Source: Lachnospiraceae bacterium
GTDB taxonomy: Bacteria; Bacillota; Clostridia; Lachnospirales; Lachnospiraceae
Direction of reading: 5' to 3'
NCBI GenBank assembly: GCA_017623295.1
Contig: JAGAPK010000013.1
Coordinates: 1-50,290 of the forward strand
Length of the DNA: 50,290 nt
Below the pieces are notes generated by a model. The model ran no database searches. It was not told the origin of the DNA and saw only the letters and a list, made by a program, of their open reading frames with translations. Positions 16,222-24,358 of the stretch are shown one piece after another. Numbering within the stretch: the first letter of the stretch is position 1; each line of letters starts with the position of its first letter. The position numbers and the translations under genes were made by a program.

Positions 16222-18486
16222 ATGAAAAAGAGCAAAGCTATTATTGGGCTGCTTGTTTTTGTGCTGATGCTAGCTGGTTTAGGATATACAGCAATTTTTG
16301 GCCTCGGTGCAGACAAGTCCGGCTCCGCATCCAGCATTAAATTAGGTCTTGACCTTGCTGGTGGTGTCAGTATCACTTATCAGGTAGTAGGCGATGAGAA
16401 GCCTGATGCTAAAGATATGAGTGATACTATTTATAAGTTACAGCAGCGTGTTGAAAATTACAGTACAGAAGCACAGGTTTATCAGGAAGGTGATGACAGA
16501 ATCAATATTGAAATTCCTGGTGTTTCCGATGCTAATGCGATTCTGGAAGAGTTGGGACAACCGGGTTCTTTGTATTTCATTTCACAGACAGACAGTGAAG
16601 GAAACCAGAACTATGAAGGTGGTTATGGAGTTGATGCAGACGGCAATATTATTGTAATGTATCAGCTGACCAAAACTTTAGAAGAGTTGCAGGCAGATGG
16701 TTCTATTGTTTTAACAGGTAATGAAGTAGACAGTGCACAGGCAGGTTCTCAGCAGGACAGCATGGGAAATTCTGAATATGTGGTACAGCTTACTTTAACA
16801 AAAGAAGGTACACAGGCATTTGCAGATGCAACAACCAAAGCATATGAAGCAGGAGAGACCATTGCAATTTATTATGATGGTGAGATTATCAGTGCGCCGA
16901 ATGTACAGTCAGCAATTACAGACGGTAATGCAGTGATTACCGGACAGAGTTCTTTTGAAGAAGCAGAACAGCTTGCTTCTACCATTCGTATCGGTGGTCT
17001 GAAACTGGAATTAGAGGAACTTCGTTCTAACGTAGTCGGTGCTCAGCTTGGTTCTGATGCTATTCGTACCAGTTTATTGGCAGCGGCAGTAGGTTTTGCA
17101 CTGGTTGTAATCTTTATGATTGCAGTTTATTATGTGCCGGGTGCAGCAGCCAGTCTTGCATTATGCTTATATACAGAATTAATTGTTATTTTATTAGATG
17201 CTTTTGAAATTACATTAACACTTCCTGGTATTGCAGGTATTATTCTTTCTATCGGTATGGCAGTTGATGCGAATGTTATCATTTTTGCCCGTATCAGAGA
17301 AGAACTTGCTACCGGCAAAACAGTACAGTCAGCAATTAAGCTTGGTTTCTCCAAAGCATTATCCGCTATCTTAGATGGTAATATTACAACCTTGATTGCG
17401 GCACTTGTTTTAGGAGTTATGGGAAGTGGTACTATTAAAGGCTTTGCGCAGACACTTGCACTTGGTATTATTCTTTCCATGTTTACTGCATTGTTTGTGA
17501 CAAAATTCTTATTAAATGCACTTCATGCACTCGGTGTTCAGAGCCCGAAGGCATATGGTGTAGCAAAGGAAAAGAAGACAATCAATTTCCTTGGAAAGAG
17601 AAAAGTATTCTTTGCTGCTTCAGCAGCAGTTATCCTTGCAGGATTTGTTGTTATGGGCGTAAATCAGGCAAGTGGAAAATCAGCATTGAATTATAGTCTT
17701 GAATTTGTAGGTGGTACTTCTACAACGGTTACTTTGAATGAAGATATGACAATCGAAGAAATTGATGCTCAGATTGTACCGATGATTGAAGATATTACCG
17801 GTGATGGCAACGTGCAGACTACTAAGGTGGCTGGTTCTAATCAGATTATTATTAAAACAAGAACTCTGGATGTAGATGAAAGAGAAGAGTTTGCTAATGT
17901 GATGATAGAAAACTTCGGAGTCGATGAAAATGCAATTACAGCAGAAACCATCAGTGCTACGGTAAGTTCTGAAATGAAATCCGATGCAATTATTGCAATC
18001 GTGGCAGCATCAATCTGTATGCTTGTATATATATGGTTCCGTTTTAAGGATATTTGTTTTGGTGCCGGCGCAGTTATTGCATTATTGCATGACGTTCTCG
18101 TTGTACTTGCATTCTATGCAGCAGTAAGAGTATCTGTTGGTAATACCTTCATTGCATGTATGTTGACCATTGTAGGTTACTCCATTAATGCAACAATCGT
18201 TATTTTTGACCGTATCCGTGAGAATATGAAAACAATGTCCAGAAAAGAAGATTTGGCTGATGTTGTTAACAAGAGTATTTCACAGACATTGTCCAGAAGT
18301 GTATTCACTTCTTTGACAACCTTCTTTATGGTAGCAGCATTGCAGGTATTTGGTGTTTCTTCTATTAAAGAATTTGCGTTACCATTGATTGCAGGTATTA
18401 TTTGCGGTACTTATTCTTCTATCTGTCTTGCAAGTGCATTCTGGTATCTGATGCGTGGTAAGGTAGCTAAGAAGGCTGAGGAATAA
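16222..18486 (+). CDS. secDF: SecDF fused protein-translocase subunit
   Basis: The 754-residue membrane protein joins SecD and SecF in one chain. SecD features are the N-terminal helix, GLDLAGGVSITYQV (~41-54), a periplasmic-type P1 domain and the D-rich helix motif AVDANVIIFARIREE (~349). SecF features begin after residue ~460 with FVGGTSTTVTL and SINATIVIFDRIREN (~655). The proton-motive-force-driven pair helps late steps of Sec secretion. Many bacteria have separate secD and secF; a fusion is known in Bacillus and clostridia. It follows scfB by 2 bp, a conserved clostridial arrangement. Confidence 0.95.
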   Translation: MKKSKAIIGLLVFVLMLAGLGYTAIFGLGADKSGSASSIKLGLDLAGGVSITYQVVGDEKPDAKDMSDTIYKLQQRVENYSTEAQVYQEGDDRINIEIPGVSDANAILEELGQPGSLYFISQTDSEGNQNYEGGYGVDADGNIIVMYQLTKTLEELQADGSIVLTGNEVDSAQAGSQQDSMGNSEYVVQLTLTKEGTQAFADATTKAYEAGETIAIYYDGEIISAPNVQSAITDGNAVITGQSSFEEAEQLASTIRIGGLKLELEELRSNVVGAQLGSDAIRTSLLAAAVGFALVVIFMIAVYYVPGAAASLALCLYTELIVILLDAFEITLTLPGIAGIILSIGMAVDANVIIFARIREELATGKTVQSAIKLGFSKALSAILDGNITTLIAALVLGVMGSGTIKGFAQTLALGIILSMFTALFVTKFLLNALHALGVQSPKAYGVAKEKKTINFLGKRKVFFAASAAVILAGFVVMGVNQASGKSALNYSLEFVGGTSTTVTLNEDMTIEEIDAQIVPMIEDITGDGNVQTTKVAGSNQIIIKTRTLDVDEREEFANVMIENFGVDENAITAETISATVSSEMKSDAIIAIVAASICMLVYIWFRFKDICFGAGAVIALLHDVLVVLAFYAAVRVSVGNTFIACMLTIVGYSINATIVIFDRIRENMKTMSRKEDLADVVNKSISQTLSRSVFTSLTTFFMVAALQVFGVSSIKEFALPLIAGIICGTYSSICLASAFWYLMRGKVAKKAEE

Positions 18487-18519
18487 GTTTTTTTGGAAAA
18501 TAGTCGATCGTTAAGAATA

Positions 18520-18554
18520 AAAGGTGTTCTGTAGTAGTACAGAGCACCTTTTTT
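18520..18554 (+). terminator. Rho-independent terminator between secDF and the convergent XRE gene
   Basis: AAAGGTGTTCTGTA pairs with TACAGAGCACCTTT around a GTAG loop (one G.T pair), followed by a T tract to 18554. The A-rich left flank means it can also work on the minus strand for the XRE gene, whose stop is at 18553. Confidence 0.85.
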
Positions 18555-19035
18555 ATGGCAATAATTTGTTGTTTACAATAGATTTTTTCTGATTCTCAGA
18601 TAGACGGTTGTGGCATTTGACACGCATAAAAGCAAGAATATCTTCCTGGTCGCGAGAATCCAGAAGTTGATAATAATAAAGGAAAAGTTTTTCTTGCCTA
18701 TCCAGAGATTTAAATTTGTTGATATTTTCGGGTGTATTTATATGTTCTAAAAATCCACTTAAATCATTATCAGATAGGATGTCTTTTACAGAATCATTTG
18801 ACTCGTAATGCAGATTGTGATTACAGGTTGTAGTATACTCCAAAAAGTTTTCCATAGGAATTTTATATAATTTTGATAAATTATAAAGAGAATTTACCGG
18901 TGGAGTAATACGCCCGGTTTCATAATGAGAGTATGTTTGTCTAGTGATGAATAAATGAGATGCAACAAATTCCTGTGAATAATTATAGGACTTACGAAGC
19001 TCCTTTAAATATTGCGCTAGACTTTTTTCTGACAC
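18553..19035 (-). CDS. XRE-family transcriptional regulator
   Basis: The 160-residue protein has an N-terminal HTH of the Cro/CI type at ~7-62 (YLKELRKSYNYSQEFVASHL, then ITRQTYSHYETGRITP). The C-terminal half (~65-160) is charged, contains CNHNLHYE (about residue 91) and the segment LDRQEKLFLYYYQLLDSRDQ, and has no known ligand domain. It is divergent from the secreted-protein gene at 19299. That gene's upstream region contains four matching half-sites, so this regulator is the natural candidate to bind them; this is inferred. No cognate toxin or phage gene is adjacent. Confidence 0.85.
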   Translation of the reverse strand: MSEKSLAQYLKELRKSYNYSQEFVASHLFITRQTYSHYETGRITPPVNSLYNLSKLYKIPMENFLEYTTTCNHNLHYESNDSVKDILSDNDLSGFLEHINTPENINKFKSLDRQEKLFLYYYQLLDSRDQEDILAFMRVKCHNRLSENQKKSIVNNKLLP

Positions 19036-19155
19036 TTAATTAATCCACCTTTCTACTATTTTTTATGTGAAAATGATTATCATCTAATAATGATTCGTCG
19101 AAAGTCTATTATCTCCCCAAAATAATAATATATAAATTTTATCAGAAAAAAGTTC

Positions 19156-19187
19156 TTGAAAATATATTGATAATAGCGTATTATAAT
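19156..19187 (+). promoter_or_regulatory. Possible promoter for the secreted-protein gene
   Basis: A consensus TATAAT is at 19182-19187 with TTGAAA at 19156-19161. The 20-bp spacer is longer than optimal, so an activator may be needed. The first half-site AATAGCGT (19172-19179) lies between the two boxes, consistent with direct control. Confidence 0.45.
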
Positions 19188-19229
19188 CATGATGCTATTC
19201 ATAATAGCATTTTTGAGAAAAATGCTATT
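19172..19229. repeat. Four AATAGCAT/ATGCTATT half-sites, operator-like array
   Basis: AATAGCGT (19172-19179), ATGCTATT (19192-19199), AATAGCAT (19203-19210) and ATGCTATT (19222-19229) alternate in orientation with centre spacings of 20, 11 and 19 bp. The first overlaps the promoter region and the others follow its -10. This arrangement suggests cooperative binding by a dimeric regulator such as the divergent XRE protein, which is inferred. Confidence 0.55.
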
Positions 19230-19236
19230 ATGAATA
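19196..19236 (+). ncRNA. 19-bp perfect stem-loop in the leader of the secreted-protein gene
   Basis: Bases 19196-19214 pair perfectly with 19218-19236 around a GAG loop. The left part (19192-19210) can alternatively form its own 8-bp hairpin with a CAT loop (19200-19202), so two exclusive folds are possible. It is not followed by a T tract and hence is not a standard terminator. It would lie in the 5' untranslated region, about 60 bases before the start codon, and could stabilise the mRNA; or it matters only as a DNA operator. I list it as an RNA element with that reserve. Confidence 0.4.
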
Positions 19237-19298
19237 AAAAATAAAGGTGTTTGTGCCTAAAATGCAACACAAATATATTATGAAACGAGGAGGAGAGA

Positions 19299-20006
19299 AT
19301 GATGAAAGCAAAATTCATTCAGAAAATTATGGCTGGTGCTTTAACAGTATCTCTTATTGCAGCACCATCCATGAGCGTACTGGCAAGTGGTGGTTCCACA
19401 GGAAGTAGTGGAACAACTGGAAGCAGTACAGAAGCAGCAGTTGTAGAAATTGTAAACGAATCTGTAATAGCAGGTAGTGCTAATGAAGGAAGTGGTTCTT
19501 CTACAGTTAGCAGCATTGCAGAAATTCCAACAACAAGTTCTGTTGCAGGTATAAGAACGACTGTAAAAGGTGTTTACATGGCAACATGTGTTAATGGCAC
19601 TGCTATTACAACTGGTGTTGACAGTATTGCAAGCAGTTATGCTTTGGGAGCCGGTGAGAAACCATATGCAAGAATTTACAATATGGACACAAAGAAGAGT
19701 CCGCTTGCAGCAGCAGCAATTGATCAGGCAGCAACAGCTAAAGGTGCAGTAGTTGGTCCATATGTAAATGTTGAACTTGGAAAAATGAGTAGTGGTAAAT
19801 TCAGTTTACTTCCGTCTGAAGGAGCACCAATTACCATTAAATTTGGTATTCCGAAATCCTTTGCACAGGACGGAAAAACATTTGCAGTTGTATGCGTTCG
19901 CCCAGGCGGAGTAGTAACTATCTTAGAAGATACAGATACAAACCCAGACACAGTAACATTTAATACAACAGGTGGTCAGGGCGCGTATGCAATCATTAAA
20001 TACTAA
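19299..20006 (+). CDS. Secreted protein of unknown function
   Basis: The 235-residue product has a clear signal peptide: a basic start, a hydrophobic core (AGALTVSLIAAPSM) and likely cleavage after VLA at residue 29. A Gly/Ser/Thr-rich low-complexity linker (~30-70) follows, then a globular, cysteine-poor region (~80-235) ending in a hydrophobic beta-like strand (GAYAIIKY). No LPXTG anchor or membrane segment is present, so it is probably released or wall-associated through a partner. AGGAGGAGAG precedes ATGATG, with starts possible at 19299 or 19302. Its strong ribosome site, leader structure and upstream operator array point to regulated, possibly abundant expression. I do not recognise the family. 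Confidence 0.75.
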   Translation: MMKAKFIQKIMAGALTVSLIAAPSMSVLASGGSTGSSGTTGSSTEAAVVEIVNESVIAGSANEGSGSSTVSSIAEIPTTSSVAGIRTTVKGVYMATCVNGTAITTGVDSIASSYALGAGEKPYARIYNMDTKKSPLAAAAIDQAATAKGAVVGPYVNVELGKMSSGKFSLLPSEGAPITIKFGIPKSFAQDGKTFAVVCVRPGGVVTILEDTDTNPDTVTFNTTGGQGAYAIIKY

Positions 20007-20010
20007 TTTA

Positions 20011-21867
20011 ATGAAGTTTGGTATGAAATCTGGGAGAAGAAATAATTTCTTCTTCCAGTATTTTGTGCTTTTTATTTTGATTATTTTCTGTGTTTTTCAA
20101 TATAGTATACAGAAAATATATGGATTAGCTATATATCCGGATGAATTTGGATATTGGGCAAGTGCAGCGGACTGGATAGGATATGACTGGTCAGAACTGG
20201 CATCACTAGGTTCTTATTATTCGTTTGGATATAGTGTGATTTTATGTCCGATTCTCTTTTTTTGTAAGAATGGAATTGAGGCATATAGAACAGCGGTTGC
20301 AGTAAATATGATACTGCAATGTGTTTCAATTTTATTACTGTGGAGCATTTTTAGAAGAATTGCATATTGGTTAAATTGTGATGAAGGAGATAAAGATACT
20401 GATAAAGCAAGAGAGAGGCAAAGTCTTATTGCTCTTGCTGCTTCTGTGTTTTATCCGGTCTGGACCTTTTATATGCAGATGACATTAACAGAAGCGCTAC
20501 TTACATTTATGTATGTACTTATCTGTTATTTATTGATGATTTTTTTAGAAAAACCGAAGTTGGTTAGTGCAATGCTATTGATACTAGCACTTCTTTATTT
20601 ATATTTTGTGCATATGAGAACGGTTGGAGTAGCAATGGCGGCTGTTTTGACCTTGTTTGTATATGCATGGAAAACGCCGTCTGAACGCAAGAAACTGTTT
20701 CTTTGCATGGTACTTTTGATTGTGGGAGTAGGAGTAGGTTTAGAAATTAAGGGTGTTATTACGGATTCGGTTTATGGAATGGCAGATGCCAGTTCACTAT
20801 CTGGAAATGATTATGCCGGACAAATTGACAAATTTAAACTGTTTTTGTCATTAGATGGAGCAGTGCAATTATTAACAAGCTGTATTGGCAAAATTTATTA
20901 CATGGGAATGGCTACCTTTGGATTCTTTTATATAGCCATAGGACATTTGATAAAAGATGCTTGGAAATTGGTTTCTTGTTGCATTAACAAAAGAAAAGAT
21001 GTTGGGCAAATGGGTAAGATACAGTGGATGAGTTTATTTCTGCTACTTTCTGTTGTTGGGCAACTATTGATTTCTGCTATTTTTATGATGAATCCAGGAC
21101 GACTGGATGGAATCGTATATGGCAGATATAACGATTATATGTTGCCGGTTTTTATTGGCTTAGGAATACTTATTTTGATGCGAAGCACTCATCCGGTTAA
21201 GACATTACTTGCTAATATCGGGATTTCAACTGTTTCCTTTGTGGTAAGTTTATGGATAGCTTTAAAAAGTGGTCAAACACTTATGCAGGGATATTTTGCA
21301 GCAGGCATCAGTTATTTAGCGGATGAGAAAGATTATCAGATTATACCGGAGTTTTGTAAGGCATATTTGTTTGGTTTCTTCTTAATGATAATGATGACAG
21401 GCTGTGTCTGGGTAGGGCACAAGACTGAAAAAAGTATTGTGACTATTGCGGTGATTTTGCTGATAGAAGTAGCACTTACTTTTTGCCTGACAGAAAAATA
21501 TATTTATCCTTTTAATGAAACAAATTATGAGAAATTAAAGATTTATGAATATATAGAGGAATATCAGTCAGAAGAGATTGATAAGAGAGAAACTGGTGAA
21601 ATGAAGGTTTGCTATTTATATAATGGCGGACAGACCTACATTGATTTAATACAGTTTATGATGCAGGAAGAATCTATTCATGTGATAAGGGAAAAGGATG
21701 CTTTAAATCAAACACAAAATTGGGAAGAACTAAAGGAACTGCTGCCACAAGAAGGCTTCCTGATTGTTGATATAAACAGTGATTATCTGGAAAAAATAGA
21801 AAAGCTATATGAAAAATGTGTAGAAAGCAATGATTTTATACTGTTTCTTGGAAAAGACACAGAATAG
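20011..21867 (+). CDS. Large multi-pass membrane protein, putative GT-C-type glycosyltransferase
   Basis: The ~618-residue protein has roughly eleven hydrophobic helices and a hydrophilic C-terminal tail (~120 residues). Just after the first helix it has YPDEFGYWASAADW, with an acidic pair in the first external loop, as in lipid-dependent GT-C enzymes. A paralogue with the same motif (DEFGYWANAA, then YYSFGYS) is at 28361. The adjacent gene makes a polyprenyl-phosphate sugar synthase, which would supply its donor. The start is uncertain: GTG 19972, ATG 19987 and ATG 20011 are in frame, and the first two overlap the previous gene. I chose 20011 as the first ATG after that gene's stop. The glycosyltransferase role is inferred. 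Confidence 0.65.
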   Translation: MKFGMKSGRRNNFFFQYFVLFILIIFCVFQYSIQKIYGLAIYPDEFGYWASAADWIGYDWSELASLGSYYSFGYSVILCPILFFCKNGIEAYRTAVAVNMILQCVSILLLWSIFRRIAYWLNCDEGDKDTDKARERQSLIALAASVFYPVWTFYMQMTLTEALLTFMYVLICYLLMIFLEKPKLVSAMLLILALLYLYFVHMRTVGVAMAAVLTLFVYAWKTPSERKKLFLCMVLLIVGVGVGLEIKGVITDSVYGMADASSLSGNDYAGQIDKFKLFLSLDGAVQLLTSCIGKIYYMGMATFGFFYIAIGHLIKDAWKLVSCCINKRKDVGQMGKIQWMSLFLLLSVVGQLLISAIFMMNPGRLDGIVYGRYNDYMLPVFIGLGILILMRSTHPVKTLLANIGISTVSFVVSLWIALKSGQTLMQGYFAAGISYLADEKDYQIIPEFCKAYLFGFFLMIMMTGCVWVGHKTEKSIVTIAVILLIEVALTFCLTEKYIYPFNETNYEKLKIYEYIEEYQSEEIDKRETGEMKVCYLYNGGQTYIDLIQFMMQEESIHVIREKDALNQTQNWEELKELLPQEGFLIVDINSDYLEKIEKLYEKCVESNDFILFLGKDTE

Positions 21868-21884
21868 AAGGAAGGATACAAAAG

Positions 21885-22859
21885 ATGAAGCTGATTATTC
21901 AAATCCCATGCTATAACGAGGCGGAGACATTGGAAATTGCGTTAAATGACTTGCCTAAGAAACTAGATGGAGTGGATAAAATTGAATATCTGATTATCAA
22001 TGATGGAAGCCAGGATGCTACCGTTGAAGTTGCAAGAAACTGGGGCGTACAGCATGTCGTGAACTTTAAGCAGAATAAAGGCCTGGCGAAAGGCTTTATG
22101 GCAGGACTCGATGGTTGTTTGCGCAATGGTGCAGATATTATTGTGAATACAGATGCAGATAATCAGTATTGTGGAGAAGATATACAGAAATTGATTCAAC
22201 CGATTCTGGATGGAAAAGCAGATATGGTAATTGGCGCCAGACCAATTGATGAAACGGAACACTTTTCTTTCATCAAGAAAAAATTACAGCATCTGGGTAG
22301 TTGGGCAGTACGAAAAGCATCTAATACAGACATTCCTGATGCACCGAGTGGATTTCGTGCATTTTCCAGAGAAGCAGCAATGCACATAAATGTAGTAAAT
22401 GATTATACCTATACATTAGAAACCATTGTGCAAGCGGGAAGAGAACGTATGGCAATTACCAGTGTGCCGATTCGTACTAATGGAGAACTTCGCCCTTCCA
22501 GATTATTTCACAGTATCTGGGGATATGTAAAGAAAAGTATGCTTACTATTCTGAGGGCATATATGATGTACAAGCCATTAAAGTGTTTTACATATCTGGC
22601 CAGCTTGCCAACTTTGTTGGGGATAGGTTATGCTATTCGGTTTCTTATCTATTATATTATGGGAAATGGTAGCGGTCATGTGCAGTCGTTAATTTTGGGT
22701 TGTACTTTAATAATCATAGGGTTTCTGACTTTTATGATTGGATTGGTTGCAGATGTGATTGCTGCTAATAGAAAGATATTGCAAGATACCCAATATCATA
22801 CGAGAAGAGCAGAGTATGAGGCAATTTTGCAGGAAACATGTGATGGTATAGGAAGATAG
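21885..22859 (+). CDS. Polyprenyl-phosphate glycosyltransferase (GT2, DPM/GtrB-like)
   Basis: The 324-residue protein has an N-terminal GT-A domain with IPCYNEAETL (7-16), INDGSQDAT and the metal-binding TDADNQY (89-95), then two C-terminal membrane helices (~235-255 and ~265-290). This is the architecture of enzymes that move a sugar from a nucleotide donor onto undecaprenyl phosphate. The lipid-linked sugar is then used by GT-C enzymes outside the membrane, which fits the large membrane protein 17 bp upstream. The sugar is not predictable. Confidence 0.88.
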   Translation: MKLIIQIPCYNEAETLEIALNDLPKKLDGVDKIEYLIINDGSQDATVEVARNWGVQHVVNFKQNKGLAKGFMAGLDGCLRNGADIIVNTDADNQYCGEDIQKLIQPILDGKADMVIGARPIDETEHFSFIKKKLQHLGSWAVRKASNTDIPDAPSGFRAFSREAAMHINVVNDYTYTLETIVQAGRERMAITSVPIRTNGELRPSRLFHSIWGYVKKSMLTILRAYMMYKPLKCFTYLASLPTLLGIGYAIRFLIYYIMGNGSGHVQSLILGCTLIIIGFLTFMIGLVADVIAANRKILQDTQYHTRRAEYEAILQETCDGIGR

Positions 22860-22913
22860 CAGAAGAAAAAACAAATGTACTTTGACAATTTCATATTTTA
22901 TATCAGAATTTTC

Positions 22914-22942
22914 TTGCATAGTTCAGAAATCTTTGTTATATT
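22914..22942 (+). promoter_or_regulatory. Predicted promoter of the Rpn-family gene
   Basis: TTGCAT (22914-22919) and TATATT (22937-22942, with a TGT extended -10) are 17 bp apart. The leader is then about 180 bases long with inverted repeats, including GTATCCCA at 23028-23035 with TGGGATAC at 23061-23068. Confidence 0.4.
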
Positions 22943-23131
22943 GATAACAGAATATCGCATCTATTCTTGGATGCAGTTTTCTAAATCATAACAAGGAATC
23001 GAGCTTAATTCTAAGAATTTCAAGCAAGTATCCCAAAACAAAATTTTATATGGAAAAGCATGGGATACAGGCTGTCTGATTTGTTTGTGTAAGAAATTTT
23101 GTATGCCATGCCGGAAAGGAAGGTATTACAA

Positions 23132-24229
23132 ATGACACAAAAGCAAAACAATTCAAGACACAGAGATTCCTCCAGTAAGTTGATTTTTTCTGATCCGATT
23201 TTATGTACGCAATTTTTCAGAGACTATGTAGATATACCAATGTTAAAAAACGTACAGCCGGAAGATATTGAAGATGTAACACATCGGTTTGTTCATATGT
23301 TTACAGAAGAAAGGGATTCCGATTCTGTTAAGAAGATACATGTAAAAACAAACGAAACACCGTTTTATCTTATTTCTCTTATTGAACATAAATCGGATGT
23401 GGATTATAATGTAGTTATGCAAGTGTTCCGTTATATGAGCTTTATATGGGAAGACTATGAGAAAGAAATGGAGCAGAAACAGAAAGGTATTACCAAACGG
23501 AAGAATTTCAAGTACCCGCCGATTCTGCCGATAGTTTTCTATGATGGAACGGATAACTGGACAGCAGCGACGAAACTTCATGATAGAATCTTATTTAGCG
23601 ATGTTTTTGGGAAATACATACCGGATTATCAATGTATTCTTGTACAATTGAAGGATTACAGTAATGAAGAGTTAATGAAGAAAAGGGATGAACTGTCCAT
23701 TATTATGATGGTTGATCGGCTCAAAAATGCAGCGGATTTTGTAAAACTCAGAGAAGAGGTGGATGCAAATTATCTGACTGAAATGACATCTGATTCACCG
23801 GAATATTTGTTAAAACTTATGCAACAGATTATTGAAGTTTTTCTGGAAAAATTGAATATACCATCAGAAGAGGTGGATATATTCACAGAGCAGATTAAGG
23901 AGCGGAAAATGGGAGAATTATTTGCACATTTTGAAGGTTGGGATGTACAGGCAATCAGAAAAGAAGCTAGAGAAGAAGCTAGGAAAGAAGCAAGAGAAGA
24001 AGCACAGCGAGAAATACGAGAAGCAAAAGAAAAGATGAAAACACAACTCAAAGAAGAGATGAAAACACAACTCAAAGAAGAAGTAAAAGAGAAAAGTATT
24101 GCCGAGGTAATACGAGTTATGAAAAAGCTTAATGTAAGCAAAGATGTAGCAAAGGAACAACTCGTGGAAGAATATGCCATGTCTGAGAATGAAGCCCAAG
24201 AAAAAATCGAGAAGTATTGGCAGATGTAG
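23132..24229 (+). CDS. Rpn-family recombination-promoting nuclease / putative transposase
   Basis: The 365-residue protein resembles the PD-(D/E)XK Rpn family widespread in Lachnospiraceae. Visible features are DPILCTQFFRDYVDIPML near the N-terminus, YLISLIEHKSDVDYNVVMQV with the E-x-K catalytic pair in IEHKS, and PPILPIVFYDGTDNW. Rpn proteins are DNA endonucleases linked to recombination and, recently, to phage defence. The C-terminal ~90 residues form a highly charged coiled coil with short repeats, including a perfect-but-one 24-bp duplication (24035-24058, 24059-24082). The ATG at 23132 follows AAAGGAAGG and was preferred over the upstream frame start at 23099. It sits alone inside the polysaccharide locus. 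Confidence 0.85.
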   Translation: MTQKQNNSRHRDSSSKLIFSDPILCTQFFRDYVDIPMLKNVQPEDIEDVTHRFVHMFTEERDSDSVKKIHVKTNETPFYLISLIEHKSDVDYNVVMQVFRYMSFIWEDYEKEMEQKQKGITKRKNFKYPPILPIVFYDGTDNWTAATKLHDRILFSDVFGKYIPDYQCILVQLKDYSNEELMKKRDELSIIMMVDRLKNAADFVKLREEVDANYLTEMTSDSPEYLLKLMQQIIEVFLEKLNIPSEEVDIFTEQIKERKMGELFAHFEGWDVQAIRKEAREEARKEAREEAQREIREAKEKMKTQLKEEMKTQLKEEVKEKSIAEVIRVMKKLNVSKDVAKEQLVEEYAMSENEAQEKIEKYWQM

Positions 24230-24358
24230 AAAAAGTAAATAGAAATTAAAGATTAGAAGAAAATCCTGATATAAAGTATGAAATTGCGAAAGCAAGAGTG
24301 ATACTTTGTGTTGGGATTTTTTTGTTGGTATTTTTATACATTAGGAGAGTATAAGTCA

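Noticed and set aside
24035-24082. 24-bp tandem repeat as a mobile or CRISPR-like repeat
   Set aside because: It lies in frame within the coiled-coil tail of the Rpn protein and is explained by repetitive coding sequence.
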